44,761 nucleotides of DNA. Origin: Betaproteobacteria bacterium (GTDB lineage: Bacteria; Pseudomonadota; Gammaproteobacteria; Burkholderiales; SG8-39). Each line of letters begins with the position of its first letter. Positions within the stretch are counted from its first letter, which is position 1. Both the position numbers and the translations under genes were made by a program. This document shows, piece by piece, positions 1-8,978 of this stretch. The stretch is from NCBI GenBank assembly GCA_009693235.1, contig SHXR01000036.1, positions 1-44,761 of the forward strand, written 5' to 3'. The notes below the pieces were generated by a model that saw only the letters and a program-made list of their open reading frames with translations, was not told the DNA's origin and did no database searches.

Positions 1-156
1 CTTGCCGCGCTTGGCGATCTCGACCTTCAAGCGCACCGCATCGCTTGGCTTATGCGGCGTGTCGATCAGCACGATGCCATCGGAAGTGGTGACGAACCCG
101 TGGTTGCAGCCGCGGAGTTGTGTTTCGATGAAGACATTTTTGGTCAGCTGGTGCAT
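1..156 (-). CDS. Metallo-beta-lactamase-fold hydrolase, N-terminal part (runs off the window)
   Basis: The minus strand from 156 to the window edge reads 52 codons without a stop. It begins MHQLTKNVFIETQLRG and continues CNHGFVTTSDGIVLIDTP. This is the usual first beta-sandwich of metallo-beta-lactamase-fold hydrolases, where a strand ending in IDTP precedes the metal-binding HxHxDH motif. That motif would lie beyond the window, so the metal site cannot be checked. The start is supported by AAGGAG six bases upstream of the ATG. The substrate is unknown. The family includes lactonases, glyoxalase II-like thioesterases and quorum-quenching enzymes. The gene is divergent from livH, with a palindromic element between them. 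Confidence 0.75.
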   Translation of the reverse strand, partial: MHQLTKNVFIETQLRGCNHGFVTTSDGIVLIDTPHKPSDAVRLKVEIAKRGK

Positions 157-173
157 GGTTGCTCCTTGTTGGT

Positions 174-372
174 TAGAAGCCATCTCAAAACCCGTGCGGC
201 CGCGAGTGGGGCGCTGGGCCCTCAGGGCTAGGCGCGGCCGAGGCCGTGTACTTGATGTACACAATGAGGCCGAAACAACGCCATGAGGGGCCAGCGCCCC
301 GCTCCCGGTTCCATGCATCGTCCCGTCGTATCGGGCTGCAACGCGGTTGCGGGGGTTTTGAGATGACTTCTA
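174..372. repeat. ~200-bp palindromic intergenic element (MITE/REP-like)
   Basis: The outer ends, 174-193 and 353-372, are inverted repeats matching at 19 of 20 bases (left end TAGAAGCCATCTCAAAACCC). Inside lies a second inverted pair, 205-226 and 282-303, around the word GGGGCGCTGG, matching at 19 of 22 bases. The centre is a perfect hairpin, GTGTAC TTGAT GTACAC, at 246-262. Nearly the whole segment could therefore fold into one long cruciform. It has no coding content that I believe. It fills the divergent region between the hydrolase gene and livH, so it probably carries or disturbs their promoters. A diverged relative seems to lie at 17022-17104. Confidence 0.75.
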
Positions 373-397
373 GTAGCGCGTCACGTTAGGGAACACG

Positions 398-1261
398 ATG
401 CTCGGGTCGCTGGTTGGCGTGCTGTTCGATGGGTTCGCCTACGGGATGCTGTTATTTCTCCTGTCGGTGGGCCTGTCGGTCACGCTTGGCATGATGAACT
501 TCGTCAACCTCGCGCATTGCAGCTTCGCGATGGTGGGCGGTTACGTCACGGTCACGCTGATCAATGATCTGGGCTGGCCGTTCCTGGCGACGCTGCCGAT
601 CGCGTTTCTTGCTGCGGCGATCGTCAGCATCGCGCTCGAACGAACCCTCTTTCGTCGCCTTTACCGCGCCACCGATCTCGACCAGTGCCTGCTCACGATC
701 GGCATCGTGTTCGTGTCAGTGGCCGTGGCGGCGTACTTCTACGGCACCATCCAGCAGCCCATCAACACGCCCGCCTACCTGCGCGGTACCGTCACTGTGC
801 TCGGGATGACGGTTGGCGCATACCGGCTGTTCCTCATCGGTGTATCGCTGGCGGTGACGGCGATCCTGGTGGCCGCCCTTGAGTACACCCGCTTCGGTGC
901 GCAGGTGCGGGCTGCCGTCGATAATCAACGCATGGCGCGCGGCCTTGGCATCGATGTCGATCGCGCGTTTGCGTTGACCTTCGCGTTAGGCGGCGGACTG
1001 GCCGGCTTGGGTGGTGCATTGGCGATCGAAATTATCGGCCTTGACCCGTCGTTTGGTTTTACCTATCTCATCTATGTGCTAATCGTGGTGGCGGTGGGTG
1101 GACTGGGCTCGATCGGCGGCTCGTTCGCTGCCGCCACGGTGATCGGCATCAGCGATATGGCGGGAAAGTATTACTTTCCGGAGCTGGGCGCCTTCGTCAT
1201 TTATCTGGTCATGGTCGTCATTTTGATGTGGCGGCCGCTTGGGCTATTTGGCAGGCGCTGA
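398..1261 (+). CDS. livH: Branched-chain-amino-acid-type ABC transporter permease LivH
   Basis: This is a 287-residue integral membrane protein, the normal LivH length, with about eight hydrophobic segments. The N-terminal stretch GMMNFVNLAHCSFAMVGGY is the typical LivH motif, and the conserved cytoplasmic loop that meets the ATPase appears as VGGLGSIGGSF near residue 235. LivH and LivM form the transmembrane channel of HAAT-family importers. These carry branched-chain amino acids, but in soil proteobacteria also aromatic acids, amides and urea. It opens the livHMGF cassette. The ATG at 398 has only a weak ribosome site. The substrate cannot be read from the sequence. The Rieske dioxygenase downstream suggests an aromatic acid. 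Confidence 0.92.
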   Translation: MLGSLVGVLFDGFAYGMLLFLLSVGLSVTLGMMNFVNLAHCSFAMVGGYVTVTLINDLGWPFLATLPIAFLAAAIVSIALERTLFRRLYRATDLDQCLLTIGIVFVSVAVAAYFYGTIQQPINTPAYLRGTVTVLGMTVGAYRLFLIGVSLAVTAILVAALEYTRFGAQVRAAVDNQRMARGLGIDVDRAFALTFALGGGLAGLGGALAIEIIGLDPSFGFTYLIYVLIVVAVGGLGSIGGSFAAATVIGISDMAGKYYFPELGAFVIYLVMVVILMWRPLGLFGRR

Positions 1262-1270
1262 CGGCATCTA

Positions 1271-2260
1271 ATGAGTATCCAGGCCAACAACCCACATCAA
1301 ATCCTCTCTGCTGGATTGGGATGGACGCGCCTTGAAATCATCTTTTGGCTCGCGTTACTCTTGCCCTTCGTGCTGACACCGTCGTATTTGTCGCTCGCCA
1401 GTCAGATCGCGATCACTGCGCTCTTTGCGGTGTCTCTGGATCTGATTCTCGGCTATGCGGGCATTGTCTCGATGGGGCATGCCGCATTCTTCGGTCTTGG
1501 CGCTTACACCGCCGGATTGATCTCCAAAGCGGGTTGGGGCGAGCCGTTGACCGGTTTGGTCATCGCCGCCGCACTGGCCGCGCTCGTTGGCTATGGTATG
1601 AGCTTCATCATTGCGCGCTTCCGGCATCTCGCGCTGATCATGATCACCCTCGGGCTAGGTCTCCTGCTGCACGAAGCCGCCAATAGCGCGAGCTGGTTGA
1701 CGGGCGGCGCGGACGGCCTGCAGGGCGTGAAGATCCGCCCGCTCTTTGAGACCTTCAAATTCGATCTCTATGGCACCACCGCCTATGCGTATTCACTGGC
1801 CGGCCTGTTCCTGATGTTCCTGATTGCCAGGCGGCTGATTCACTCGCCGTTCGGGCTCGCATTGCGCGGGATCCGGGAGAACTGGACGCGCATGCCGGCG
1901 ATCGGTGCCGATAGCCAAGCCCATATTCGCAAGATCTACACCGTCTCGGCGGCGATCGCGGGGGTTGCGGGCGCATTGCTCGCGCAGACGACCGAAACCG
2001 TTTCGCTTGAAGTGCTGTCGTTTCAACGCTCGGCCGATGTGCTGGTGATTCTGATTCTTGGCGGTGCCGGTCGACTCTATGGCGGCATTATCGGTGCGAT
2101 CATTTACATGGTGGCGCGCGATCAGTTTTCTGGTGTCAATCCGCAGTACTGGTATTTCTGGATCGGCTTGCTGCTGATTGCGGTGGTCATACTGTTGCCA
2201 AACGGCATTTTGGGTGGCCTATCCCGCCTAACCGTGCGTTGGGGAGGGACGTGGCGGTGA
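1271..2260 (+). CDS. livM: Branched-chain-amino-acid-type ABC transporter permease LivM
   Basis: This 329-residue permease is the LivH partner, with about nine hydrophobic segments. The family motifs are GYAGIVSMGHAAFFGLGAY near residue 65 and the ATPase-facing loop ILGGAGRLYGGIIGA near residue 270. It starts nine bases after livH. Its TGA stop (2258-2260) sits inside a GTGA overlap with livG, which indicates translational coupling. The N-terminal 25 residues are polar and precede the first membrane segment, as is normal for LivM. Confidence 0.92.
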   Translation: MSIQANNPHQILSAGLGWTRLEIIFWLALLLPFVLTPSYLSLASQIAITALFAVSLDLILGYAGIVSMGHAAFFGLGAYTAGLISKAGWGEPLTGLVIAAALAALVGYGMSFIIARFRHLALIMITLGLGLLLHEAANSASWLTGGADGLQGVKIRPLFETFKFDLYGTTAYAYSLAGLFLMFLIARRLIHSPFGLALRGIRENWTRMPAIGADSQAHIRKIYTVSAAIAGVAGALLAQTTETVSLEVLSFQRSADVLVILILGGAGRLYGGIIGAIIYMVARDQFSGVNPQYWYFWIGLLLIAVVILLPNGILGGLSRLTVRWGGTWR

Positions 2261-3009
2261 GCTCCGCACTCTCTACCAAAGGCTTGCAGAAGCGCTTTGG
2301 ATCGCTCGTGGTCGCCCAGGACATCGCCATTGAATTGCCGCACGGCGTTCGCTACGCGCTGATCGGCCCAAATGGCGCGGGCAAGACGACGCTCATCAAT
2401 CTTCTGACCGGCATGGTCCGGCCCGACGCGGGCAGCATCTTGCTGGGCGATGCTGACATCACAGCGCTGTCCGCACAAACGCGCGTCAAGCGTGGGCTGG
2501 TGCGAACCTTTCAGATCAACACGCTGTTCCCGCAACTGAATGCGTTGGAAAGCGTCACGCTCGCGGTGCTTGAACGGGAAGGCACGAGCGGTATCTGGTG
2601 GCGGCGCCTCCCGGTCCATCGAGATGCGATCGATGAGGCGTTCGGCATATTGCGATCGCTTGGATTGGCCGACCAATGTCATCGGCCGACCCGTGAAATG
2701 GCCTATGGTGAGCAACGCCTGGTCGAGATTGCGCTGGCGCTGGCGACCAAGCCGCGCGTGTTGCTGCTGGACGAACCGGCGGCAGGGGTCCCGAAAGAAG
2801 AAAGCGCCGGCCTATTTACTGCGATCGCCGGGCTCTCCGACGCACTCACGATTTTGTTCATCGAGCATGATATGGATGTGGTGTTTCGCTTTGCCAGCCG
2901 CATCATCGTAATGGTGAGCGGCCGCATTCTGGTTGAAGGAACGCCCGCTGAAATTGCCGTGGATCCGCGTGTGCGTGAGGTGTATCTGGGCGGCGTACAG
3001 CATGACTGA
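2257..3009 (+). CDS. livG: LIV-type ABC transporter ATPase LivG
   Basis: This cytoplasmic ATPase of the LIV importer is about 250 residues, the normal LivG length. Walker A (GPNGAGKT) is at residues 37-44, the signature is MAYGEQRLVEIA, and Walker B is VLLLDEPAAGV. An upstream TTG at 2239 is possible in frame. The GTG at 2257 is better: GGAGG at 2243-2247 lies nine bases before it, and the GTGA overlap with livM is typical of coupled lives of liv genes. LivG and LivF form the heterodimeric motor under LivH and LivM. Confidence 0.9.
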   Translation: MSSALSTKGLQKRFGSLVVAQDIAIELPHGVRYALIGPNGAGKTTLINLLTGMVRPDAGSILLGDADITALSAQTRVKRGLVRTFQINTLFPQLNALESVTLAVLEREGTSGIWWRRLPVHRDAIDEAFGILRSLGLADQCHRPTREMAYGEQRLVEIALALATKPRVLLLDEPAAGVPKEESAGLFTAIAGLSDALTILFIEHDMDVVFRFASRIIVMVSGRILVEGTPAEIAVDPRVREVYLGGVQHD

Positions 3010-3736
3010 AGCCCTTCTTTCGCTGCGCAATGTACGCGCCGGCTATGGTGATGCGGTGGTACTGGATGATGTATCGCTCGATCTTGCCGAGCAGGGGAGC
3101 CTTGGTCTGCTTGGTCGCAATGGCGTCGGCAAGAGCACCTTGCTCTTGACCATCATGGGCTTTACGCGGGTGAGGCGCGGCTCGATTTACTGGAAAGGCG
3201 AAGACATTACCCAGCTGCCCTCGCATCGGCGGGCACGGCTTGGCCTCGGTTGGGTTGCCCAGGAGCGGGAGATTTTTCCGTCGCTGACCCTGGAAGAAAA
3301 TCTGACGGTGGCGGCTAGGTCGGGGCGCTGGGATCTTGCGATGGCCTATGAGTTGTTCCCGCGGCTGAAGGAGCGGCGGCTCAATATGGGCAATCAGCTG
3401 TCCGGTGGTGAGCAGCAAATGCTGGCCATCGCGCGGGCGCTGATGACTAATCCGTCGTTGCTATTGCTGGATGAGCCCTTGGAGGGTCTCGCGCCGATCA
3501 TCGTCGAAGAACTCGCCCGGGCAATTCAGCGAATGGTCAAGGAGCAGGGCATGGCGACCATCCTGGTCGAACAGCATGCCGAAGTGGCGCTCTCCCTAAC
3601 GGAAAACACCATTGTGATCGAGCGCGGCAGGATCGCGCACCGCGGATCGTCCATGGCGCTGAAAAATGATGTGGCGGCGCTGCACCGATTGATTGGCGTG
3701 CAGGCAAGCGGTACGGTGGGGGCGAGCAGCGCGTAG
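3002..3736 (+). CDS. livF: LIV-type ABC transporter ATPase LivF
   Basis: This is the second ATPase of the importer, about 244 residues. Walker A (GRNGVGKST) is at residues 38-46, followed by the LSGGEQQ signature and Walker [14 protein letters not shown], all canonical. The reading frame is open back to 2933, but that extension lies wholly inside livG and is not LivF-like. The ATG at 3002 gives the family start [16 protein letters not shown] and an eight-base overlap with livG. No periplasmic binding protein follows, so this transporter needs one encoded outside the window. Confidence 0.92.
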   Translation: MTEALLSLRNVRAGYGDAVVLDDVSLDLAEQGSLGLLGRNGVGKSTLLLTIMGFTRVRRGSIYWKGEDITQLPSHRRARLGLGWVAQEREIFPSLTLEENLTVAARSGRWDLAMAYELFPRLKERRLNMGNQLSGGEQQMLAIARALMTNPSLLLLDEPLEGLAPIIVEELARAIQRMVKEQGMATILVEQHAEVALSLTENTIVIERGRIAHRGSSMALKNDVAALHRLIGVQASGTVGASSA

Positions 3737-3795
3737 GGGCGCCGCCGCCCTCCGCAAGCAGACCGCCATCGCGCATAATGTGGGTTCTGTGCCAT

Positions 3796-5388
3796 ATGGA
3801 ACTGCGCGACATGCTGCAATCGCTCCAATTCGATAATTCTTTTGTCCGGCGCCTTCCGGCCGATCCGGAGGTTGGCGCACGCCGTCGGCAGGTGCACAAG
3901 GCGCTCTACTCGCGTGTTGCGCCGACCCAAGTGAAGTCGCCACGGCTGATCGCTTATTCCAGAGAAGTTACGGCACTGGTCGGCATCGACGAGGCTGATA
4001 CTGCCGCGCCGCACTTCGCACATGTTTTTGGCGGCAATGTGCTGCTCGATGGAATGCAGCCCTATGCGGCCAACTATGGCGGCCATCAGTTCGGCCATTG
4101 GGCCGGACAGCTGGGCGACGGACGCGCGATCACGCTGGGCGAAACACTCAACGCGCAGGGCGAGCGATGGGAGCTGCAGTTGAAGGGGGCCGGCCCCACG
4201 CCGTACTCGCGCACCGCTGATGGACGGGCCGTGCTGCGTTCATCGATTCGCGAGTTTCTCTGTAGCGAAGCAATGCATCACCTCGGCGTGCCGACCACGC
4301 GCGCGCTCAGCCTGGTGGCGACCGGTGAGCCGGTGGTGCGCGACATGTTTTATGACGGCCGTGCCGCACCGGAGCCTGGGGCCATCGTATGCCGGGTGGC
4401 GCCGTCTTTCATTCGCTTCGGCAATTTCGAACTGCCTGCCGCACGTGGCGACACCGATCTCCTGCGGCAATTGGTCTATTTTACGATCACACGCGACTTT
4501 CCCGAACTCTTGATCGACGGGGTACCACCAATCGCCGAAGCGCAACACGCCGCATGGTTCATGACTGTGTGTGAGCGCACCGCCCGACTCGTTGCGCATT
4601 GGATGCGAGTCGGATTCGTGCACGGGGTGATGAATACCGACAACATGTCGATTATTGGACTCACGATCGACTACGGGCCTTACGGTTGGGTCGATAACTT
4701 CGATCTCGAGTGGACGCCTAACACGACCGACGCCGAGAACCGTCGCTACCGGTTTGGCCAGCAGCCGCAGATCGCCTATTGGAATTTGACGCGCCTTGCC
4801 AATGCGTTGCTGCCGTTGTTTGCAACCGATGCGCTCCTGCAAGCCGGACTGGAGAAGTACGTCCAGACCTTCGATGCAACCTATCGCGAGCACATTGCCG
4901 CCAAGCTTGGACTCGCCAAGTGTTCGGAGGATGACGTCGAGATGATGCACTCACTCTATGGGCTGCTGCAATCGGCCGAAGTCGATATGACGCTGTTCTT
5001 TCGTGCGCTGTCCGGCGTGAACCCGGCCGCTCCGGATCTCGCGCTGTTTGCCCATGCGTTCTATGATGAGCGCAAACGCACTGCGGCCGCACCGGATTTC
5101 ACTGCGTGGCTTTGCCGGTATGGCGCGCGCATACAAGCCGACGCGCTTGCACCCGACGCTCGGGTTACCCGCATGCAGCGCGCGAATCCTCGCTATGTCT
5201 TGCGCAACTATCTCGCGCAGCTCGCGATCGAGCGCGCCGAACAGGGCGACGACACGGGCGTGCATGAGTTGTTGGAGGTGTTGCGTCGGCCATATGATGA
5301 TCAACCGGGGCGCGACGCGTTCTCTGAGCGGCGTCCGGACTGGGCGCGCGAGCGGGCCGGCTGTTCGATGCTCTCCTGCAGTTCCTGA
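3796..5388 (+). CDS. selO: SelO family protein adenylyltransferase (YdiU)
   Basis: SelO is a pseudokinase-fold enzyme that transfers AMP from ATP to Ser, Thr or Tyr of target proteins and is tied to redox stress responses in bacteria. This protein is about 530 residues, slightly longer than usual. It has the family blocks [47 protein letters not shown] and [12 protein letters not shown]. It ends in SCSS, the conserved terminal redox motif in which eukaryotes have selenocysteine; here the codon is TGC. ATG codons at 3778, 3796 and 3811 are all in frame and none has a clear ribosome site. Family alignment ([12 protein letters not shown] close to the N-terminus) favours 3796 or 3811. It sits between livF and the dioxygenase genes on the same strand. 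Confidence 0.93.
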   Translation: MELRDMLQSLQFDNSFVRRLPADPEVGARRRQVHKALYSRVAPTQVKSPRLIAYSREVTALVGIDEADTAAPHFAHVFGGNVLLDGMQPYAANYGGHQFGHWAGQLGDGRAITLGETLNAQGERWELQLKGAGPTPYSRTADGRAVLRSSIREFLCSEAMHHLGVPTTRALSLVATGEPVVRDMFYDGRAAPEPGAIVCRVAPSFIRFGNFELPAARGDTDLLRQLVYFTITRDFPELLIDGVPPIAEAQHAAWFMTVCERTARLVAHWMRVGFVHGVMNTDNMSIIGLTIDYGPYGWVDNFDLEWTPNTTDAENRRYRFGQQPQIAYWNLTRLANALLPLFATDALLQAGLEKYVQTFDATYREHIAAKLGLAKCSEDDVEMMHSLYGLLQSAEVDMTLFFRALSGVNPAAPDLALFAHAFYDERKRTAAAPDFTAWLCRYGARIQADALAPDARVTRMQRANPRYVLRNYLAQLAIERAEQGDDTGVHELLEVLRRPYDDQPGRDAFSERRPDWARERAGCSMLSCSS

Positions 5389-5413
5389 GATTCTGAAAAC
5401 GGTGTCAAAGACC

Positions 5414-6739
5414 ATGGGCAAATATCGCGGCAATCCGGCAGCGATCCGCGCGTTGGTGAAAGACGACCAGGTGCATCGCGATGTCTATATCGATGCGGAG
5501 TTGTTCGAGCTTGAAATGAGCGAGCTCTGGGCCAACACCTGGATCTATGTCGGTCATACGAGCCAGGTGCTGCGTACGGGCGATTTCTATACGACTCATA
5601 TCGCATCGCAGCCGGTCGTGATGGTTCGACATGACGACCATTCGGTGCGCGTGCTGTTCAATCGTTGCGCGCATAAGGGTACGAAGATCGTGACCGACAA
5701 GTGTGGCAATGTCGGTGGATTCTTTCGTTGTCCGTATCACGCATGGTCTTATAAGACGGACGGCAGTCTGTTCGCCATTCCACGCAAGGACGGTTACGAC
5801 GGTACCGGCATGGCTGCAGGGCCCGCGGGCCGTGGCATGGGGGAAGTAAAGAATGTCGAGATCTATCGTGGCTTTGTATTCGCCCGGCTCTCGGAGCGAG
5901 GCCCGGGCTTTCGTGAGTTCTTCGGCGAATCCTTGTCGTCGATGGACAACATGGCCGATCGATCGCCAGAAGGTGAATTGGAGATTGCCGGTGGGTGCCT
6001 GCGCTATCTGCATAATTGCAATTGGAAGATGTATGTCGAAAACCTGAACGACGCGATGCATCCGATGGTGGCCCATGAGTCATCGGCGGGCACGGCGAAG
6101 AAACTGTGGGAAGGCATGCCTGCTGATCTGCCAAAGCCGATGGCAATCGAGCAGTTCGTGCCATTCGTATCGGGTTATGATTTCTTCGACAAGATGGGTG
6201 TGCGGGTGTTTGACAACGGGCACAGCTATTCGGGCGTCAATTTCTCGATTCATTCGGCTTACTCGGCACTGCCCGACTATGAGCGTTCTCTCGTTGAGCG
6301 CTATGGCGAGCAAAAGGCGCACGATATTCTGGCAATGTCACGCCACAACACCGTCTACTATCCGAGCCTTACGATCAAGGGTGCCATCCAATCCATTCGT
6401 GTTGCACGGCCACTTGCCGCCGACAAAACCGTCATTGAATCCTGGACGTTCCGGCTAAAGGGGGCGCCCGACGCCTTGCTGCAACGAACACTGATGTATG
6501 CGCGTCTGATCAATTCGCCGATGTCGGTGGTAGGGCATGATGATTTGCATGCGTATCGGTCCATTCAGGAAGGGCTGGCCGCGAACCACAATGAATGGGT
6601 GAGCCTGCATCGTGATTTCGATCCGGCCGAAATCGGTGACACCGATCGGTCGGTGAGTGGACTGTCCGAGATTTCCATGCGCAATCAGTTTCATGCCTGG
6701 GCCAAGTTCATGACCTTGAATATGACGGCCGAGGCCTGA
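5414..6739 (+). CDS. Aromatic ring-hydroxylating dioxygenase, alpha (Rieske) subunit
   Basis: This is the large oxygenase subunit of a Rieske non-haem iron dioxygenase, which adds O2 to an aromatic ring to give a cis-dihydrodiol. It is 441 residues. The Rieske [2Fe-2S] ligands are C85-x-H87 and C106-x2-H109. The mononuclear iron site shows the bridging D213 with H216 and H221 in NDAMHPMVAH, and a C-terminal GHDDLHAYRSIQEG region that should supply the third ligand. The frame is open back to 5048, but that extension overlaps selO and is not family-like. The ATG at 5414 gives MGKYRGNPAAIRALVKDD. The beta subunit and a dehydrogenase follow directly, so it is an alpha/beta-type enzyme. No reductase or ferredoxin gene is nearby. 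Confidence 0.9.
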   Translation: MGKYRGNPAAIRALVKDDQVHRDVYIDAELFELEMSELWANTWIYVGHTSQVLRTGDFYTTHIASQPVVMVRHDDHSVRVLFNRCAHKGTKIVTDKCGNVGGFFRCPYHAWSYKTDGSLFAIPRKDGYDGTGMAAGPAGRGMGEVKNVEIYRGFVFARLSERGPGFREFFGESLSSMDNMADRSPEGELEIAGGCLRYLHNCNWKMYVENLNDAMHPMVAHESSAGTAKKLWEGMPADLPKPMAIEQFVPFVSGYDFFDKMGVRVFDNGHSYSGVNFSIHSAYSALPDYERSLVERYGEQKAHDILAMSRHNTVYYPSLTIKGAIQSIRVARPLAADKTVIESWTFRLKGAPDALLQRTLMYARLINSPMSVVGHDDLHAYRSIQEGLAANHNEWVSLHRDFDPAEIGDTDRSVSGLSEISMRNQFHAWAKFMTLNMTAEA

Positions 6740-6741
6740 TC

Positions 6742-7218
6742 ATGCCGTCCGTGACCCAGCAAGATGTGATTCGCCTCGTCTATCGCGAAGCACGACTGAT
6801 CGATGAGAAACGATTCGATGAGTGGTACGACCTGTTTGCCGAGGACGCGTACTACTGGGTGCCGCTTACGCATGACCAACCTGATGGCCTGAACCATACA
6901 TCGCTTGCCTGGGAAGACAAACTGCTGCTCAAACTGCGGTTGGAGCGATTGAAGAATTCGCGTTCCTATTCCCAGCATCCAGTGAGCCGCTGTGTGCATG
7001 TCCTGCAGCAGCCGGAGATCGAACTTGCCGAGCGTGAGCGCTGGATCACCCGCACCCAATTTGTGTACTTGGAAAGCCGTGGCGATGATCAACAGACCTA
7101 CGGCGGCCATGTGCTCCATACCGTCGTGCTGCGTGACGGCGCGCTCAGTATTCTTTTGAAGCGCGTGAACCTCATCAATTGTGATGCGGCGTTACCGTCG
7201 ATTCAGATGTTTCTCTAA
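6742..7218 (+). CDS. Aromatic ring-hydroxylating dioxygenase, beta subunit
   Basis: This 158-residue SnoaL/NTF2-fold protein matches the small structural subunit of alpha3beta3 ring-hydroxylating dioxygenases. The N-terminal EARLIDEKRFDEWYDLFAED and the following YYWVPLT are characteristic, as is the C-terminal LKRVNLINCD. It lies two bases after the alpha gene, so the two are surely co-translated. It is a little shorter than most beta subunits (about 165-180). Confidence 0.9.
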   Translation: MPSVTQQDVIRLVYREARLIDEKRFDEWYDLFAEDAYYWVPLTHDQPDGLNHTSLAWEDKLLLKLRLERLKNSRSYSQHPVSRCVHVLQQPEIELAERERWITRTQFVYLESRGDDQQTYGGHVLHTVVLRDGALSILLKRVNLINCDAALPSIQMFL

Positions 7219-7226
7219 GGACAATC

Positions 7227-7952
7227 ATGCCTCCATCGATCGCCCTAGTGACCGGCGGCAGCGCCGGGATCGGCAGATCCATCTGCGAGCATCTGCTGGC
7301 ACGGGATTACACGGTCATTGCGCTGGACCGGCAGGCCGCAATGATCAACCACGCACGGTTCTCGTCGATCCTGGTTGATCTGTTCAATACCAATGCGACG
7401 GCCAACGTGGCGGCAGAGGTCTGCGCAAAGCATGCTGTGACCACCATCGTTCACAACGCCGGAGTCATTCGACCGTCGTTGCTTGCCGATGTGAAGCTCG
7501 ATGATGTGCATGCTTTGATGGATCTCCATGTCGGCACCGCCATTACGATCACGCAGGCAGCGCTCCCCGTTATGAAGGCCGCGCGCTTTGGGCGGGTGGT
7601 GTTGGTCTCATCGCGCGCGGCGCTGGGCTTGGCGACCCGTACCGCCTATTCGGCTTCGAAGGCCGGCATGATCGGTCTGGCACGCACCTGGGCGCTCGAA
7701 TTGGGGCCGTTCGGCATCACCGTGAATGCCGTCGCGCCGGGCCCGATCCTCACCGACATGTTCTACGACCTGATTCCGGCCGATAGTCCGAAGGTGCAAG
7801 AGGTCGCAGCCAACATTCCGGTCAAGCGGGTGGGGGTTCCGGATGATGTCGCGCGCGCGGTGATGTTTCTGGCGGCACCGGAAAACAGCTTTGTCACCGG
7901 GCAGGTGCTCTATGTCTGCGGTGGAACAAGTATCGGTAGCATTACGTTCTAA
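7227..7952 (+). CDS. Short-chain dehydrogenase/reductase, candidate cis-dihydrodiol dehydrogenase
   Basis: This 241-residue classical SDR has the cofactor motif TGGSAGIG at residues 9-16, the HNAGV block, and the catalytic Ser plus YSASK. The acidic residue after the second strand (IALD) suggests NAD(H) preference. It begins eight bases after the beta subunit, behind AAGGA. In dioxygenase operons this position is commonly held by the dehydrogenase that rearomatises the cis-diol to a catechol. That role is inferred from context, because SDRs are too diverse to assign by motif alone. The gene ends 17 bases before a convergent Bug receptor gene. Confidence 0.88.
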   Translation: MPPSIALVTGGSAGIGRSICEHLLARDYTVIALDRQAAMINHARFSSILVDLFNTNATANVAAEVCAKHAVTTIVHNAGVIRPSLLADVKLDDVHALMDLHVGTAITITQAALPVMKAARFGRVVLVSSRAALGLATRTAYSASKAGMIGLARTWALELGPFGITVNAVAPGPILTDMFYDLIPADSPKVQEVAANIPVKRVGVPDDVARAVMFLAAPENSFVTGQVLYVCGGTSIGSITF

Positions 7953-7969
7953 CGCGAGCGGTAGCGTGC

Positions 7970-8938
7970 TTACTCGACCTTGATTTTTGCGCGTTCGACG
8001 ACGCGTTCTATTTGGGCGCGCAGCTTGGCGATCAGTGCATCGAGTTCTTCAGGGGTCGAGCCCATTGGTTCCACACCCATCGATGCGAACCGATCACGCA
8101 CATCGGGCAGCTGCAAAATGCGATTGACCTCGGTGTTGAGGCGTGCGACCACGATCTTTGGCGTCCCGGCCGGTGCAAACATCGCAGCGCGCACGGCGGC
8201 ATCGAAGCTAGGCACGCCGGATTCCGCGATGGTCGGCCACTCTGGCGCAAGGCCGGTTCGTTTGGCGGTGGTGACGGCGATCGCCTTGGCGGTACCACCT
8301 TTGACGAGCGGCAGGGCCTGCACCAGTGACACGACGCCGAACGGCACGTCACCGCTCAAGATCGCGGTCGCTGCGGCCGGGCCACCCTTGTAGGGGATAT
8401 GGAACAACCGGATGCCGGTTTCGGCCGCCAACCATTCGGCGGCGATGTGATTGGAGGTCGCGAGGCCGGGGGTCGAATAGGAAATTTCACCGGGCCGTGC
8501 CTTGGCTGCTTCGATCAGTTCACGCATCGTATTGAAGGGCGCCTTGATGTTTGCCACCAGCACCATGGGATTGATGGTGGTGAGTGCGATCGACGCAAAG
8601 CTGTGGATTGGATCGTAGGGAAGCTTGGCGAACACCGCCGGATTGATCGTCACGACGTTCAACGACACGACCAGCAGCGTGTAGCCATCCGGGGCGGCCC
8701 GCGCGACCAGTTCGGTGCCGATAATTTCACCGGCCCCGGGACGATTCTCTACCGTGAATGGTTGATGCCAAGCGGCGGCAAGTTTTTCGGTGATGACGCG
8801 CGCCGCGGTATCGACCGGACCGCCTGCCGCGGACGATACGATGACGCGTACCGCCTTGACCGGATAGGGTTGAGCCAGCGCGCAAAGGGCGATGCATCCG
8901 GCGCAGAAGCCAAAGAGCCATTTATTAAGGGAATGCAT
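7970..8938 (-). CDS. Bug-family (TTT-type) periplasmic solute receptor
   Basis: This 322-residue protein has a signal peptide (MHSLNKWLFGF, then a hydrophobic core ending ALCALA before Gln). The mature part shows the Bug/TctC pattern VRVIVSSAAGGPVDTAARV, then VENRPGAGEIIGTELVARAAPDGYTLL. Such receptors bind carboxylates for tripartite tricarboxylate transporters and are hugely expanded in Burkholderiales. The frame is open to an earlier ATG at 8998, but that start would overlap the upstream gene and bury the signal peptide, so 8938 is preferred. No TctA/TctB membrane partner is present, as is common for orphan Bugs. The ligand is unknown. Confidence 0.9.
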   Translation of the reverse strand: MHSLNKWLFGFCAGCIALCALAQPYPVKAVRVIVSSAAGGPVDTAARVITEKLAAAWHQPFTVENRPGAGEIIGTELVARAAPDGYTLLVVSLNVVTINPAVFAKLPYDPIHSFASIALTTINPMVLVANIKAPFNTMRELIEAAKARPGEISYSTPGLATSNHIAAEWLAAETGIRLFHIPYKGGPAAATAILSGDVPFGVVSLVQALPLVKGGTAKAIAVTTAKRTGLAPEWPTIAESGVPSFDAAVRAAMFAPAGTPKIVVARLNTEVNRILQLPDVRDRFASMGVEPMGSTPEELDALIAKLRAQIERVVERAKIKVE

Positions 8939-8978
8939 GGGCGCTTGCAATTGATCGGGCCTGCAGTTGATCGAGCCT

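Noticed and set aside
2..286. 94-residue plus-strand open frame at the left edge
   Set aside because: It is antisense to the metallo-beta-lactamase-fold gene, whose minus-strand translation has clear family residues and a good ribosome site, and it runs into the palindromic element.
5374..5388. Selenocysteine at the end of SelO
   Set aside because: The position before the last two serines is TGC (Cys); the TGA is the ordinary stop.
5048..5413. N-terminal extension of the Rieske alpha subunit
   Set aside because: The frame is open, but the 122 extra residues overlap selO and do not resemble any oxygenase N-terminus.
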